A DNA stretch of 64,000 nucleotides, from contig NZ_CANLTC010000019.1 in the NCBI RefSeq assembly GCF_947493865.1, positions 1 through 64,000 on the forward strand, given 5' to 3'. Below, one piece after another: positions 46,849-55,874 of the stretch (position 1 is its first letter; each line of letters opens with the position of its first letter). The notes under the pieces are model-generated. The model made no database searches, was not told the DNA's origin, and worked only from the letters and a program-made list of their open reading frames with translations. A program made the position numbers and the translations under genes. The stretch comes from an uncultured Halomonas sp. (GTDB lineage: Bacteria; Pseudomonadota; Gammaproteobacteria; Pseudomonadales; Halomonadaceae).

Positions 46849-48393
46849 ATGATGCTGGTGTGGCTGATCCTGATTCCCTTCATCGGCGGGCTATTGTGCT
46901 GGCAATTCGAACGCCTGGGCGACACGGCGCCCCGTTGGATCGCGCTAGGCACCATGGGGCTCGAGCTCTTGCTTACCCTATGGCTGTGGTGGGGGGGAGA
47001 TTTCCAGCTGCCGGAAATCGCCGGTGCGCAAGCATCCCAGTGGGTGCTGGAGTTTCGCGCGCCCTGGATTCCCCGCTTCGGCATCGATATTCATCTGGCA
47101 CTGGATGGCCTGTCGCTGATCCTGATTGCACTGACCGGTTTTCTCGGCGTTCTTGCAGTGGTGTGCTCCTGGAAAGAGATCATCGGGCGCGTCGGTTTCT
47201 TCCACCTCAATCTGCTGTGGATTCTTGGTGGCGTCGTGGGTGTGTTCCTGGCCATCGACCTGTTCCTGTTCTTCTTCTTCTGGGAACTGATGCTGGTGCC
47301 GATGTATTTCCTGATCGCGCTCTGGGGACATAGCGGTACCCAGGGCAAGACCCGCATCGGAGCAGCGACCAAGTTCTTCATCTACACCCAGGCCAGCGGT
47401 CTGTTGATGCTGGTCGCGATTCTCGGGCTGGCGTTTGCCCATCACGCGGCGACCGGGATCTACTCCTTCAGCTACGATGATCTACGCAATGCGCCGATTT
47501 CCGATGAGCTGGCCATGTGGCTGATGCTGGGTTTCTTCATTGCCTTCGCGGTCAAGCTGCCGGTGGTGCCGTTGCACGGCTGGCTGCCGGATGCCCATGC
47601 CCAGGCGCCGACGGCGGGCAGCGTGGATCTGGCGGGTATCCTGCTCAAGACCGCCGCCTACGGCATGCTGCGTTTCACGTTGCCGCTGTTCCCCGAGGCA
47701 TCCCAGGCCTTCGCACCGGTCGCCATGACCCTGGGGCTGGTGGGTATCTTTTATGGTGCCTTGATGGCATGTGGCCAGCAGGACATCAAGCGCCTGATCG
47801 CCTATACCAGTATTTCCCATATGGGGTTCGTGTTGATCGGCATCTATGCGGGCACGCAACTGGCATTGCAGGGCGTGGTGGTGTTGATGGTCGCCCACGC
47901 GTTCTCCGCGGCGGGTCTATTCATCATGAGCGGCCAGATCTACGAGCGGTTGCATACTCGAGACATGACGCAGATGGGAGGGTTATGGGGCCGCCTGGGC
48001 AGTCTGCCAGGATTCTCTCTATGCTTTGTCGCCGCGTCCTTGGGGATGCCGGGTACCGCGAATTTCATCGGCGAATTCATGGTGTTGTTCGGTACCTTCC
48101 CGATAGCGCCTTGGGTGGTCGCCATCGCCAGTGTCGGCCTGGTATTGGCGGCCATCTATTCACTGTTTCTGATGCAGCGCGTGTACTACGGCCCCGCCAA
48201 GAGTGATGAGCCACTAGAAGGGCTCGATCATCGTGAGTACGTCATGTTGCTGGGCATATTGGCGCTGGTACTGTTTTTCGGTCTCTATCCGCAGCCGCTA
48301 CTCGAGACCAGCGGTGCCGCCATGCACGAGATCCAACGCTTGTTCACCGATCCGGCGCTTACCACCACCATCCTGCCGACGGGGGCTTCATGA
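46849..48393 (+). CDS. nuoM: NADH:quinone oxidoreductase subunit M
   Basis: A 514-residue antiporter-like subunit with FFFWELMLVPMYFLIALWG (essential Glu), KLPVVPLHGWLPDAHAQAPTAGSV-type and KRLIAYTSISHMGFVLIG segments. A 72-bp gap precedes it, the longest within the operon after nuoA-nuoB. It overlaps nuoN by 4 bp. Confidence 0.96.
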   Translation: MMLVWLILIPFIGGLLCWQFERLGDTAPRWIALGTMGLELLLTLWLWWGGDFQLPEIAGAQASQWVLEFRAPWIPRFGIDIHLALDGLSLILIALTGFLGVLAVVCSWKEIIGRVGFFHLNLLWILGGVVGVFLAIDLFLFFFFWELMLVPMYFLIALWGHSGTQGKTRIGAATKFFIYTQASGLLMLVAILGLAFAHHAATGIYSFSYDDLRNAPISDELAMWLMLGFFIAFAVKLPVVPLHGWLPDAHAQAPTAGSVDLAGILLKTAAYGMLRFTLPLFPEASQAFAPVAMTLGLVGIFYGALMACGQQDIKRLIAYTSISHMGFVLIGIYAGTQLALQGVVVLMVAHAFSAAGLFIMSGQIYERLHTRDMTQMGGLWGRLGSLPGFSLCFVAASLGMPGTANFIGEFMVLFGTFPIAPWVVAIASVGLVLAAIYSLFLMQRVYYGPAKSDEPLEGLDHREYVMLLGILALVLFFGLYPQPLLETSGAAMHEIQRLFTDPALTTTILPTGAS

Positions 48394-49838
48394 CGCTGAC
48401 GACGACTCATCTGGTCGCGCTTTTGCCATTGATTCTGGTATGCGCGACGGCCATCGTGGTGATGTTGGGCATTGCCTGGCGCCGCCATCACACTGGCACC
48501 ACCATCGTCACCGCCATTGGACTCAATCTGGCCCTGCTGTCGCTATTGATCGTCTGGCAAGTGACGCCCATCGAGACACCGCTGCTGGTCATCGATGGCT
48601 TGAGCGTCTTTGCAATGGTGCTGATTCTGGTTTCAGCATTGGCCTGCACCACCTTGGCTCATGCTTACCTGGAGCATTACAAGGGGCCTGTCGAAGAGTT
48701 TTATCTTCTTTTGCTGTGTTCGGTTGCCGGCGCCATGGTGCTGGCATCGAGTCGGCATCTGGCGACGCTGTTCTTCGGCCTGGAGCTTCTTTCCATGCCG
48801 CTCTATGGCATGCTGGCCTATGCCTTTCACGAGCGCCGCTCGCTGGAAGCGGGGATCAAGTACCTGATTCTCTCCGCCGCGGCCTCTGCATTCTTGCTTT
48901 TTGGCATGGCGCTTCTGTACGCCCAGAGCGGGCGGCTGGATCTGCCGGGGCTGACGGCGGGTCTGGCGAACAATACCGATGTCTGGGCGCTGGCGGGTGC
49001 CGGCATGATGCTGGTAGGGCTCGGTTTCAAGCTCTCCATCGTCCCGTTTCATCTCTGGGCGCCAGACGTGTATGAAGGTGGCCCTGGGCCAGCGTCCATT
49101 TTCCTGGCGTCGGCGAGCAAGGTTGCCGCTTTCGTCGTGCTGTTGCGTCTGGTCATGACCACGCCAGCTTTCCAGGGAGAGTGGCTGAACGAAACGCTGA
49201 CGGTACTGGCACTGTTGACCATGATCGTCGGAAACCTGTTGGCCCTGAACCAGTCCGACCTGAAGCGTTTGCTGGCCTACTCTTCCATCGCCCATTTCGG
49301 CTATCTGATGGTGACACTGGTGGTCAGCGATGGATTGGCGCTGGAGACTGCCGGCATTTATTTACTTACCTATGTGGTAACCGTCCTGGCGGCTTTTGGC
49401 ATCGTCACGCTCATTTCCAGCCCTTATGGCGGAACGGATGCCTCGGCACTGCATCACTATCGTGGCCTGTTCTGGCGCCGTCCTTACCTGACCGCAGTGC
49501 TGACGGTGAGCATGCTGTCCCTGGCTGGGATTCCGTCCACCGCCGGATTCATCGGCAAGTTCTACATCATTGCGCTGGGTGTAGAGGCTCAGCGCTGGTG
49601 GCTGGTAGGCGGCATCATTCTGGGTAGTGCGATCGGTCTTTACTACTATCTGCGAGTGATGGTCACGCTGTTTCTTGCGGAAGCCGGGATGCGGCGCCGG
49701 GACGCGCCTCACAACTGGGGCATACGCGCCGGCGGGGTGGTGGTGCTGGGTTTGGCGCTGCTGATGGTGGTGCTTGGCCTGTATCCGGCCCCGATGGTGG
49801 AGTGGGTGAAGTTACTGGCCGCCACTCGCATAGGCTAA
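48390..49838 (+). CDS. nuoN: NADH:quinone oxidoreductase subunit N
   Basis: A 482-residue antiporter-like subunit. Visible are FFGLELLSMPLYGMLAYAF (membrane Glu), GFKLSIVPFHLWAPDVYEG and KRLLAYSSIAHFGYLMV. It is the last gene of the operon, followed two bases later by a long nested palindrome that may terminate transcription. Confidence 0.96.
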   Translation: MTLTTTHLVALLPLILVCATAIVVMLGIAWRRHHTGTTIVTAIGLNLALLSLLIVWQVTPIETPLLVIDGLSVFAMVLILVSALACTTLAHAYLEHYKGPVEEFYLLLLCSVAGAMVLASSRHLATLFFGLELLSMPLYGMLAYAFHERRSLEAGIKYLILSAAASAFLLFGMALLYAQSGRLDLPGLTAGLANNTDVWALAGAGMMLVGLGFKLSIVPFHLWAPDVYEGGPGPASIFLASASKVAAFVVLLRLVMTTPAFQGEWLNETLTVLALLTMIVGNLLALNQSDLKRLLAYSSIAHFGYLMVTLVVSDGLALETAGIYLLTYVVTVLAAFGIVTLISSPYGGTDASALHHYRGLFWRRPYLTAVLTVSMLSLAGIPSTAGFIGKFYIIALGVEAQRWWLVGGIILGSAIGLYYYLRVMVTLFLAEAGMRRRDAPHNWGIRAGGVVVLGLALLMVVLGLYPAPMVEWVKLLAATRIG

Positions 49839-49840
49839 GA

Positions 49841-50007
49841 GGGTGTTTACAAATTACTGCGCTCGACCATGCTGCGTTGAAATCAGTCTGGTGCGCCAGC
49901 CCGGTCAAAATGTTCATTTACAACACGTAAACTCGAGCGCGAGCCCGGTCCTTTTTTCGACTGATTTCGCCTTGCCTGTTCGTCGCTCGTGACTTTTGTA
50001 AACACCC
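49841..50007. repeat. Nested palindromic repeat, copy B
   Basis: A perfect outer 13-bp inverted repeat (GGGTGTTTACAAA, 49841-49853 with 49995-50007), a perfect 10-bp middle pair (GAAATCAGTC 49879-49888 with 49959-49968) and TTTAC-N5-GTAAA (49917-49931). AGCCCGGTC occurs twice inside (near 49899 and 49942). It shares order, several sequence blocks (TGCGCTCG, CCATGC, GCGTT, CTTGCCT) and convergent-gene context with copy A at 9153-9293. Confidence 0.8.
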
Positions 50008-50043
50008 CTTATGAACGACTTGCTTCTCGACAATTTCATACAT

Positions 50044-51447
50044 TTAGAAATTATTCGGCAGCCAGGTGGCAAGCCAGGGGAAGAAGGCCAGGGCCACCAG
50101 CATGGCGAGCTGCAACATGATGAAGGGAATGACCCCGCGATAGATGGCGGTGGTGGGCACCGAGGCGGGTGCCACGCCGCGTAGATAAAATAGCGCGAAG
50201 CCGAATGGTGGGGTCAGAAACGAGGTCTGCAGGTTGATGGCGATCATGATGCCCAGCCAGATCGGATCGAGCCCCATGGCCAGCAGAATCGGGCCGATGA
50301 TGGGCACCACCACGAAGGTGATCTCGATGAAATCGAGAATGAAGCCGAGCAGGAAGATGACCAGCATCACCACAAGCGTTGCCCCTACCACGCCCCCGGG
50401 CATGTGATCGAACAGCTCCTGAATCAACTCCTCGCCCCCGTAGGCGCGAAACACCAGAGAAAACAGCGCCGCGCCGATCAGGATCAGGAACACCATGCTG
50501 GTGACGCGAGTCGTGGAGGTCAGTGCGTCCTTGAGGGTGGCTAAATCCAGCTTGCGATAGGCCAGGGCCAAGATCAATGCGCCGAACGCCCCTACCGCCG
50601 AGGCTTCCGTGGGTGTGGCGAGCCCTCCCAGGATGGACCCCAGCACGGCAACGATGAGAAGGATGGGGGGAATCAGCCCCTTGAGCAACAAGGTTCCCAG
50701 GCCGCTTTCGTGGCCGAGTTCGGCCATGAGTTCTTCTCGATTCGCGGGAGGCGCGACCTCAGGCTTCAGCCAGGCGACGACAGCCACATAGGCGATGTAG
50801 AGCGTCACCAGTATCAAGCCCGGCACCAGGGCGCCCATGAACAGATCGCCTACCGAAACCGTCTTGGGGCTGAAAACGCCCATGGTCAGTTGTGCCTGCT
50901 GATAGGCGGAAGACAACACGTCGCCAAGCAGTACCAGGGCAATGGAGGGTGGAATGATCTGCCCTAGCGTGCCGGTGGCGCAGATGGTGCCGGTGGCCAG
51001 TGACATGCTGTAGCCGCGCTTCAGCATGGTGGGCAGCGACAGCAGCCCCATGGTGACCACCGTGGCGCCGACGATGCCGGTAGACGCCGCCAATAGCATG
51101 CCGACCAGGGTCACCGAAATACCCAGCCCACCTCGCAGTGAGCCAAACAGCAGGGCCATGGCATCGAGCAAGGTCTCGGCGACCTTGGATTTCTCCAGCA
51201 GCACGCCCATCAGAACGAACAGGGGCACGGCCAATAGCGTCTGATTGGTCATGATGCCGTAAAGGCGATTGGGAAAGGCCGCCAGGAAGCTACTGTCGAA
51301 ATGGGCGTCGATGCCGAGTGATTGCAGACCCATCCCCAGTCCCGCGAAGGCCAGCGCGGTACCTGCCAGGGACAAGGCGACCGGGTAGCCGAGCATCAGC
51401 ACCACGCAGATCATTGCAAATAGCGCGAGGGGCATGAGCTCCAGCAT
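50044..51447 (-). CDS. TRAP transporter large permease DctM, set 2
   Basis: A 467-residue protein with at least twelve helices, of the longer subgroup of large permeases (AASTGIVGATVVTMGLLSLPTML, GTICATGTLGQIIPPSIALVLLGD, INLQTSFLTPPFGFALFYLRG). An extra loop of about 60 residues (around 215-270) distinguishes it from the DctM at 26776-28059. Its ATG shares a base with the dctQ stop (TAATG). The substrate is unknown; no binding protein adjoins it. Confidence 0.92.
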   Translation of the reverse strand: MLELMPLALFAMICVVLMLGYPVALSLAGTALAFAGLGMGLQSLGIDAHFDSSFLAAFPNRLYGIMTNQTLLAVPLFVLMGVLLEKSKVAETLLDAMALLFGSLRGGLGISVTLVGMLLAASTGIVGATVVTMGLLSLPTMLKRGYSMSLATGTICATGTLGQIIPPSIALVLLGDVLSSAYQQAQLTMGVFSPKTVSVGDLFMGALVPGLILVTLYIAYVAVVAWLKPEVAPPANREELMAELGHESGLGTLLLKGLIPPILLIVAVLGSILGGLATPTEASAVGAFGALILALAYRKLDLATLKDALTSTTRVTSMVFLILIGAALFSLVFRAYGGEELIQELFDHMPGGVVGATLVVMLVIFLLGFILDFIEITFVVVPIIGPILLAMGLDPIWLGIMIAINLQTSFLTPPFGFALFYLRGVAPASVPTTAIYRGVIPFIMLQLAMLVALAFFPWLATWLPNNF

Positions 51448-51998
51448 TACACATACTCCTCGGGCTGGTCCTGATCATCGTCCACTGCCGGATGCCCCCG
51501 GATGATCAAAAGATTGCGTGTGACTTCGACGAGCCCTTGCAGACTCATCAATACGGCAAAGAGGGGAATCAGCGTCTTGAGCAGGAATACACCGGGCAGA
51601 CCACCGGATTCCGGCGAGCCTTCCAGAATACGCCAGGATTTTTCCACGTAGCCGAGGCTTGCCATCACCACGAAAACCATGATCGGCAGCAGTAGAAACA
51701 CCGTGCCCAGAAGGTCGATCCAGGCCTTTTTCTTCACCGACATGCCGCGATAGAAGATATCGACCCGCACGTGCCCATCGTGTTTCAAGGTATAGGCCGC
51801 CGCCAGCAGGAAAACCGTCGCGTGCAGATACATCACGGATTCCTGCATCGGTGTGTTGCTGACGTTGAACAGGTAGCGCAGCACCACGATCGTGAACTCG
51901 GTCAGCATCATGATCAGTACCAGCCAGGTCAACGCCTTGCCCAATCGCTCGGTAAAGGCATCAATCCACGCCAGTGGAGTGGGCAGGGAAGCGCGCAT
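51447..51998 (-). CDS. TRAP transporter small permease DctQ, set 2
   Basis: A 183-residue, four-helix protein (ALTWLVLIMMLTEFTIVVLRY, YLHATVFLLAAAYTLKHDGHVRVDI, LLGTVFLLLPIMVFVVMASLGY, FLLKTLIPLFAVLMSLQGLVEV). The motif LKHDGHVRVDIFY is typical of this subgroup. First gene of a two-gene leftward operon with dctM; the usual dctP is missing next to it. Confidence 0.9.
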   Translation of the reverse strand: MRASLPTPLAWIDAFTERLGKALTWLVLIMMLTEFTIVVLRYLFNVSNTPMQESVMYLHATVFLLAAAYTLKHDGHVRVDIFYRGMSVKKKAWIDLLGTVFLLLPIMVFVVMASLGYVEKSWRILEGSPESGGLPGVFLLKTLIPLFAVLMSLQGLVEVTRNLLIIRGHPAVDDDQDQPEEYV

Positions 51999-52022
51999 CC
52001 AAAATCCTCTCGAAGCAAGCGC

Positions 52023-52829
52023 TCAATGCAGCGGCGAAAGATGAACCGCCTGATAGCAGGCGGCGGGTAAATGAATGTTCACGGACAAGGGTAGATGATC
52101 GGAAAAAAGCTGATCCAGCGCCTGGGGTGCGTCCGCGGTCAGGCTAGGAGACAGCAGGATATGGTCCAGGGCGCGGCGCGGCTGCCAGGCAGGATAGCTT
52201 GGCAAGGGGCATACAGGATGCAGCGGCAGCGACAGGCAGAAGCGGGAATGGGAGGTCAACTGATCCGGCGTGCAGTTGAGATCCCCCATTACCACCACAT
52301 GTTTCAAGGGCTCGATCAGTTCACTGAGATAATCGAGCTGACGACTGCGTCCGCGACGGCTCAATGCCAGATGCGCGACGAATACATGCAACGCGTTGGG
52401 CCCCTGGCCATAGCGGGCGTGTATCGCACCGCGTCCAGGGGCGCCGGGCAGACGATGTTCCTGAATGGACTGGGGCCGCAGGCGGGACAGTAGACCATTG
52501 CTGTGTTGAGCAACTCGTCCGAGATTACGGTTGAGTTGCTGGTAGTGGTAAGGAAAATCGGCACGCTGGGCCAGGTATTCAAGCTGGTTGACATTGCTCG
52601 AACGAAAGCTGCCGCCGTCGATCTCCTGCAATCCGACGATATCGAAATCCCCCAGCACCCTGGCCATGATGTCCAGACGACCACGGCGCTTGGGATTGGG
52701 CAGAAGATGCTGCCAACTGCGGGTCAGATAGTGATGATAGGCCGACGTTTGAATGCCGACCTGAAGGTTGAATGTCAGTAAACGCAGCGTGAAATCCTGC
52801 TCATTGCTTGTTGCCAAGGCCTGGGTCAC
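52023..52829 (-). CDS. Endonuclease/exonuclease/phosphatase (EEP) family protein
   Basis: A 268-residue metal-dependent phosphodiesterase-fold protein. Motifs are LLTFNLQVG, IVGLQEIDGG (metal Glu), VVMGDLNCTPDQ and FSDHLPLSV (C-terminal catalytic His). It starts at GTG 52829, chosen because AAGGGG lies upstream and the start follows the dsbA stop by 4 nt; the earlier ATG frame overlaps dsbA. The same neighbour order (engB, c4, dsbA, EEP) occurs in Pseudomonas. Confidence 0.87.
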   Translation of the reverse strand: MTQALATSNEQDFTLRLLTFNLQVGIQTSAYHHYLTRSWQHLLPNPKRRGRLDIMARVLGDFDIVGLQEIDGGSFRSSNVNQLEYLAQRADFPYHYQQLNRNLGRVAQHSNGLLSRLRPQSIQEHRLPGAPGRGAIHARYGQGPNALHVFVAHLALSRRGRSRQLDYLSELIEPLKHVVVMGDLNCTPDQLTSHSRFCLSLPLHPVCPLPSYPAWQPRRALDHILLSPSLTADAPQALDQLFSDHLPLSVNIHLPAACYQAVHLSPLH

Positions 52830-52833
52830 AAAA

Positions 52834-53484
52834 TCATTCCCCTTGTGCCTGTTCCGAGTCGGATCTTTCGCTGCGCTGCTGATCGACAAGTGCGCTGGCA
52901 ATTTTTGGCATGTTCTCGAGGCTGCCCGCACTATTCGGTGTGATGACGTAGCGGCCATCGACGACCAGCGCCGGAACGCCCATCAGCTGATAGCCACGCA
53001 TCTTGGCATGGGCCTGATTGATCTGGCTTTTCACGCCAAAGGAGTTCAGCGCTTTCCTGGCGTCTTCTTCACTGACCCCGTAGTCGCTGTAGAAAGCCGC
53101 GATATCATCCTCATCGGTCAATTTCTTGCCATCCTGATGAATGGCGTCGAAGAAATCTTCATGCACCTGGTCGAGAATGCCAAGCTGCTCTGCGGCGAAG
53201 AAGGCTGCCGCATGACGAACCCAGGTATCCCCCATGGTGGCAGGCAAGCGTTCGAAAACCACGTCCTCCGGTAGGTCTGCAGCCCAGGCGTTGAGTGGTT
53301 CTTCCAGGTTGTAGCAATGCGGGCAGCCATACCAGAACACCTCGGTAACTTCGATTTGACCGTTTTCCACATCGGTTTCGACAGGTGTATCCAACACCGC
53401 ATAATCCTGTCCCGCCACCGGCGCTGCTAGCGCCAACGTCGAGAGGCTCAGTCCAGCAACAACGGCCATCCACTGTTTCAACAT
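52834..53484 (-). CDS. dsbA: Thiol:disulfide interchange protein DsbA
   Basis: A 216-residue periplasmic oxidase with a signal peptide (cut after TLALA), active site CPHC (C54-C57) in FWYGCPHCYN and cis-proline in MGVPALVVDG. It introduces disulfides into secreted proteins. A short acidic/Gln tail follows the fold. It is co-oriented with the EEP gene, probably as an operon. Confidence 0.95.
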   Translation of the reverse strand: MLKQWMAVVAGLSLSTLALAAPVAGQDYAVLDTPVETDVENGQIEVTEVFWYGCPHCYNLEEPLNAWAADLPEDVVFERLPATMGDTWVRHAAAFFAAEQLGILDQVHEDFFDAIHQDGKKLTDEDDIAAFYSDYGVSEEDARKALNSFGVKSQINQAHAKMRGYQLMGVPALVVDGRYVITPNSAGSLENMPKIASALVDQQRSERSDSEQAQGE

Positions 53485-53602
53485 TTGTCAGTACTCCTGA
53501 AAACACACGGTAGATTCAATTCGAGAAAAATAGGGCGCGAGTGACGTTCGCGTTCCAAGATGTCGGACCATATTAGGCGATAAAAGTCGTACCGGAAAAT
53601 GG

Positions 53603-53625
53603 AAAAAGGCGGCCGAAGCCGCCTT
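53603..53625 (-). terminator. Terminator after the cytochrome c4 gene
   Basis: On the minus strand AAGGCGGC-TTCG-GCCGCCTT with a stable UUCG-type loop, followed by TTTCC. It separates cytochrome c4 from dsbA. Confidence 0.82.
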
Positions 53626-53647
53626 CTATCCTGAATAGTGGTTTATA

Positions 53648-54256
53648 TCAATGCAGGCCGTTGACATAGCTGGCCACGGCTTCCATGTCCGCATCGCTCA
53701 TCTTGGACGCAATACTGCGCATGATGGCATTGGGATCGTTGCTGCGGTCGCCCTTGGCGTAATCCTGGAGTGTGGAGGCAGTATATTCAGGATGCTGTCC
53801 GGAAAGGGCAGGGAATTTGGCTGAATTGACCCCTACACCCGTGGGCATGTGGCAGGCCATGCAGGCAGGAATACCCTTGGCAAGATCACCGGACTTGTAC
53901 AGGCTTTTACCTCGATCGGCGAGCGCCGGGTCGGCCTGACCAAGATTGAGTTCCTGGTTGGCGTAGAAGGCAGCCAGGTCGGCAATGTCCTGTTCATCGA
54001 GATTGGCGACAATACCTGCCATCTGAGGTACGGGACGCACGCCGTCTCGAATGTCGGTAATCTGCTTCACCAAGTAAGCAGGCTGCTGCCCTGCAATGTT
54101 GGGGAACGTGGGTGCAGCGCTATTGCCTTGCTGGCCGTGACAGGCCGCACAGACCTGGGCCTTTTCCTTGCCGGCGGCAGGATCGCCCTCGACAGCCGCT
54201 TGTGCCAACGTCGAGAATCCCATGATCAGTGCCAAACTTACCAGTATCTTTCTCAT
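53648..54256 (-). CDS. Di-heme cytochrome c4
   Basis: A 202-residue periplasmic protein: signal peptide (cut after LAQA), then two c-type domains with heme motifs CAACH (36-40) and CMACH (132-136). The axial Met candidates are in VPQMAGIV and IMRSIASKMSD. Cytochrome c4 carries electrons to terminal oxidases. The start at 54256 was preferred over an upstream frame extension because it gives a clean signal peptide. Confidence 0.94.
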   Translation of the reverse strand: MRKILVSLALIMGFSTLAQAAVEGDPAAGKEKAQVCAACHGQQGNSAAPTFPNIAGQQPAYLVKQITDIRDGVRPVPQMAGIVANLDEQDIADLAAFYANQELNLGQADPALADRGKSLYKSGDLAKGIPACMACHMPTGVGVNSAKFPALSGQHPEYTASTLQDYAKGDRSNDPNAIMRSIASKMSDADMEAVASYVNGLH

Positions 54257-54515
54257 CGCTATTTCACTATGCCGTTTCGTTGTAACCGGTGTCATTATCC
54301 GGCGTTCGAGCCTGGTACCATGCTCCCGGCCGGTGCGCTGTCGCTGCTATGCAAGGCCATCATCAGCTATGGCGAGTCTCTTGCACTGGATCGACCCGAC
54401 GCGAAATGTATTATCAGGGTAGTATATCGAATCCCTGTGGCCGCGGAAACGTAGCCATAATGCCGCACCTTGAGCCGGCGGGTATTTCATTGTCCTAGCC
54501 ATAACGAGATTCGTC

Positions 54516-55130
54516 GTGACCCGTATTCACTATAATACCGCCCGCTTCATGATCAGCGCGCCGACACTGGCGCTGTGCCCTGCGGATCAAGGCCTGGAAG
54601 TTGCTTTTGCGGGACGCTCCAATGCGGGAAAATCCAGCGCCATAAATACATTGACGCAGCAAAAAGCGCTGGCGCGAACATCCAAGACCCCCGGGCGTAC
54701 ACAACTGATCAATTTCTTCGCTTTTGGCGACGACGAGTCTCGGCGCCTGGTCGATCTACCCGGTTATGGTTTCGCCAAGGTGCCCGAGAAGGTCAAGCTC
54801 GAGTGGCAGCGCCATCTGGCCGAGTATCTGCAGCGGCGGGCGTCGTTACAAGGCTTGGTGCTGGTCATGGATGTGCGTCATCCGCTCAGTGAATTCGATG
54901 AAATGATGCTGGGCTGGGCGGATGACAAGGACATGGCAGTCCATATCCTGTTGACCAAGGCGGACAAGCTAAAGCCCGGTGCGGCCAAGAGCAGCCTGCT
55001 GCAGGTACGCAAGCGCCTGCAGGAATGGGAAGACCTGGTCAGCGTGCAGCTGTTTTCGGCGTTGAAGCGCCAAGGCGTCGAAGAAGCCCAGGCACGGCTG
55101 GATGACTGGCTTTCGCCTGCCGAGGCATGA
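54516..55130 (+). CDS. engB: Ribosome-assembly GTP-binding protein EngB/YihA
   Basis: A 204-residue TRAFAC GTPase with G1 GRSNAGKSS (33-41), the switch region [13 protein letters not shown]3 [10 protein letters not shown] and G4 LLTKADKLK. It acts in 50S subunit assembly. The start is GTG 54516; the preceding [15 protein letters not shown] matches the family N-terminus, so the later ATG is not used. Confidence 0.94.
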   Translation: MTRIHYNTARFMISAPTLALCPADQGLEVAFAGRSNAGKSSAINTLTQQKALARTSKTPGRTQLINFFAFGDDESRRLVDLPGYGFAKVPEKVKLEWQRHLAEYLQRRASLQGLVLVMDVRHPLSEFDEMMLGWADDKDMAVHILLTKADKLKPGAAKSSLLQVRKRLQEWEDLVSVQLFSALKRQGVEEAQARLDDWLSPAEA

Positions 55131-55135
55131 AGGGG

Positions 55136-55870
55136 CTATTTCAAGTGCGTCAGCAGCGCCGGCAGCTCACGGATATGAGTCAGTCGGAAAACCCCTGCGG
55201 GCATGTCGCCGCGGTGTTCATCATGCTTGTCGATCCAGGCCACCCGCATTCCCAGGCGTAGCGCCGGGAGTACATCCTCACGCCAGGAGTCGCCGACATG
55301 CATTGCCTGGGAAGGTGTGCTGCCGAGTCGCGCTAGAGCCGCCAGGAACGGCCGTGCGTCGGGTTTGGGGGCAAGCAGCTCGCCGGCGGCAATGGCGATG
55401 GGAAAATGCCGCGCCAGGGGCAGGCGCGTGATCTGCACGTTGCCATTGGTGATCGCTGCCAAGGCGTAGCGCTGGCCCAGCTCGTCGAGCATCGCCTCTA
55501 CCTCCGGGTAGGGCGTTAGCTGATGGCGAAAGATCATGAACTGCTCCATGGCCGCCGCGGCATAATCCTCAGCGTCCTGGGGTCGTAGCCCGTACTCTCG
55601 CAGCATCTCGAGCAGGCTTTGCTGGCGAATCCAGGTGAAATCTCCTCGCCGCAGCGGTTCGCGCTGAGCCACCTGTTGACGACGTTCCTGGTAGGCGCTC
55701 AACGGAAAGCGTTCGCTCATGCGTTCGCGCTGGATATCCAGTCGAGCGGTGGCGTCATCCAGCCAGTCATAATGGCCGCTTTCGGTGGCGACCATGACGC
55801 CGTGATTGTCCCAGAGAGTGTCGTCGAGATCGAAGGTCAAGGCTGTCAAGGGAGAGGTGAAAGAGGTCAT
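55136..55870 (-). CDS. HAD-family hydrolase (YigB-like)
   Basis: A 244-residue phosphatase with the nucleophile motif TFDLDDTLWDN (D14, D16), ITNGN (motif II), KPDARPF with Lys (motif III) and HVGDSWREDVLPA (motif IV). By position after xerC it corresponds to yigB, a flavin/sugar phosphate phosphatase in E. coli. It begins 4 nt after the xerC stop. Confidence 0.88.
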   Translation of the reverse strand: MTSFTSPLTALTFDLDDTLWDNHGVMVATESGHYDWLDDATARLDIQRERMSERFPLSAYQERRQQVAQREPLRRGDFTWIRQQSLLEMLREYGLRPQDAEDYAAAAMEQFMIFRHQLTPYPEVEAMLDELGQRYALAAITNGNVQITRLPLARHFPIAIAAGELLAPKPDARPFLAALARLGSTPSQAMHVGDSWREDVLPALRLGMRVAWIDKHDEHRGDMPAGVFRLTHIRELPALLTHLK

Positions 55871-55874
55871 GGTC

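Noticed and set aside
54257..54515. Possible Spot 42/ErsA-like sRNA next to engB.
   Set aside because: In enterobacteria and Pseudomonas an sRNA lies beside engB, so I looked here, but there is no hairpin followed by a T-tract on either strand.
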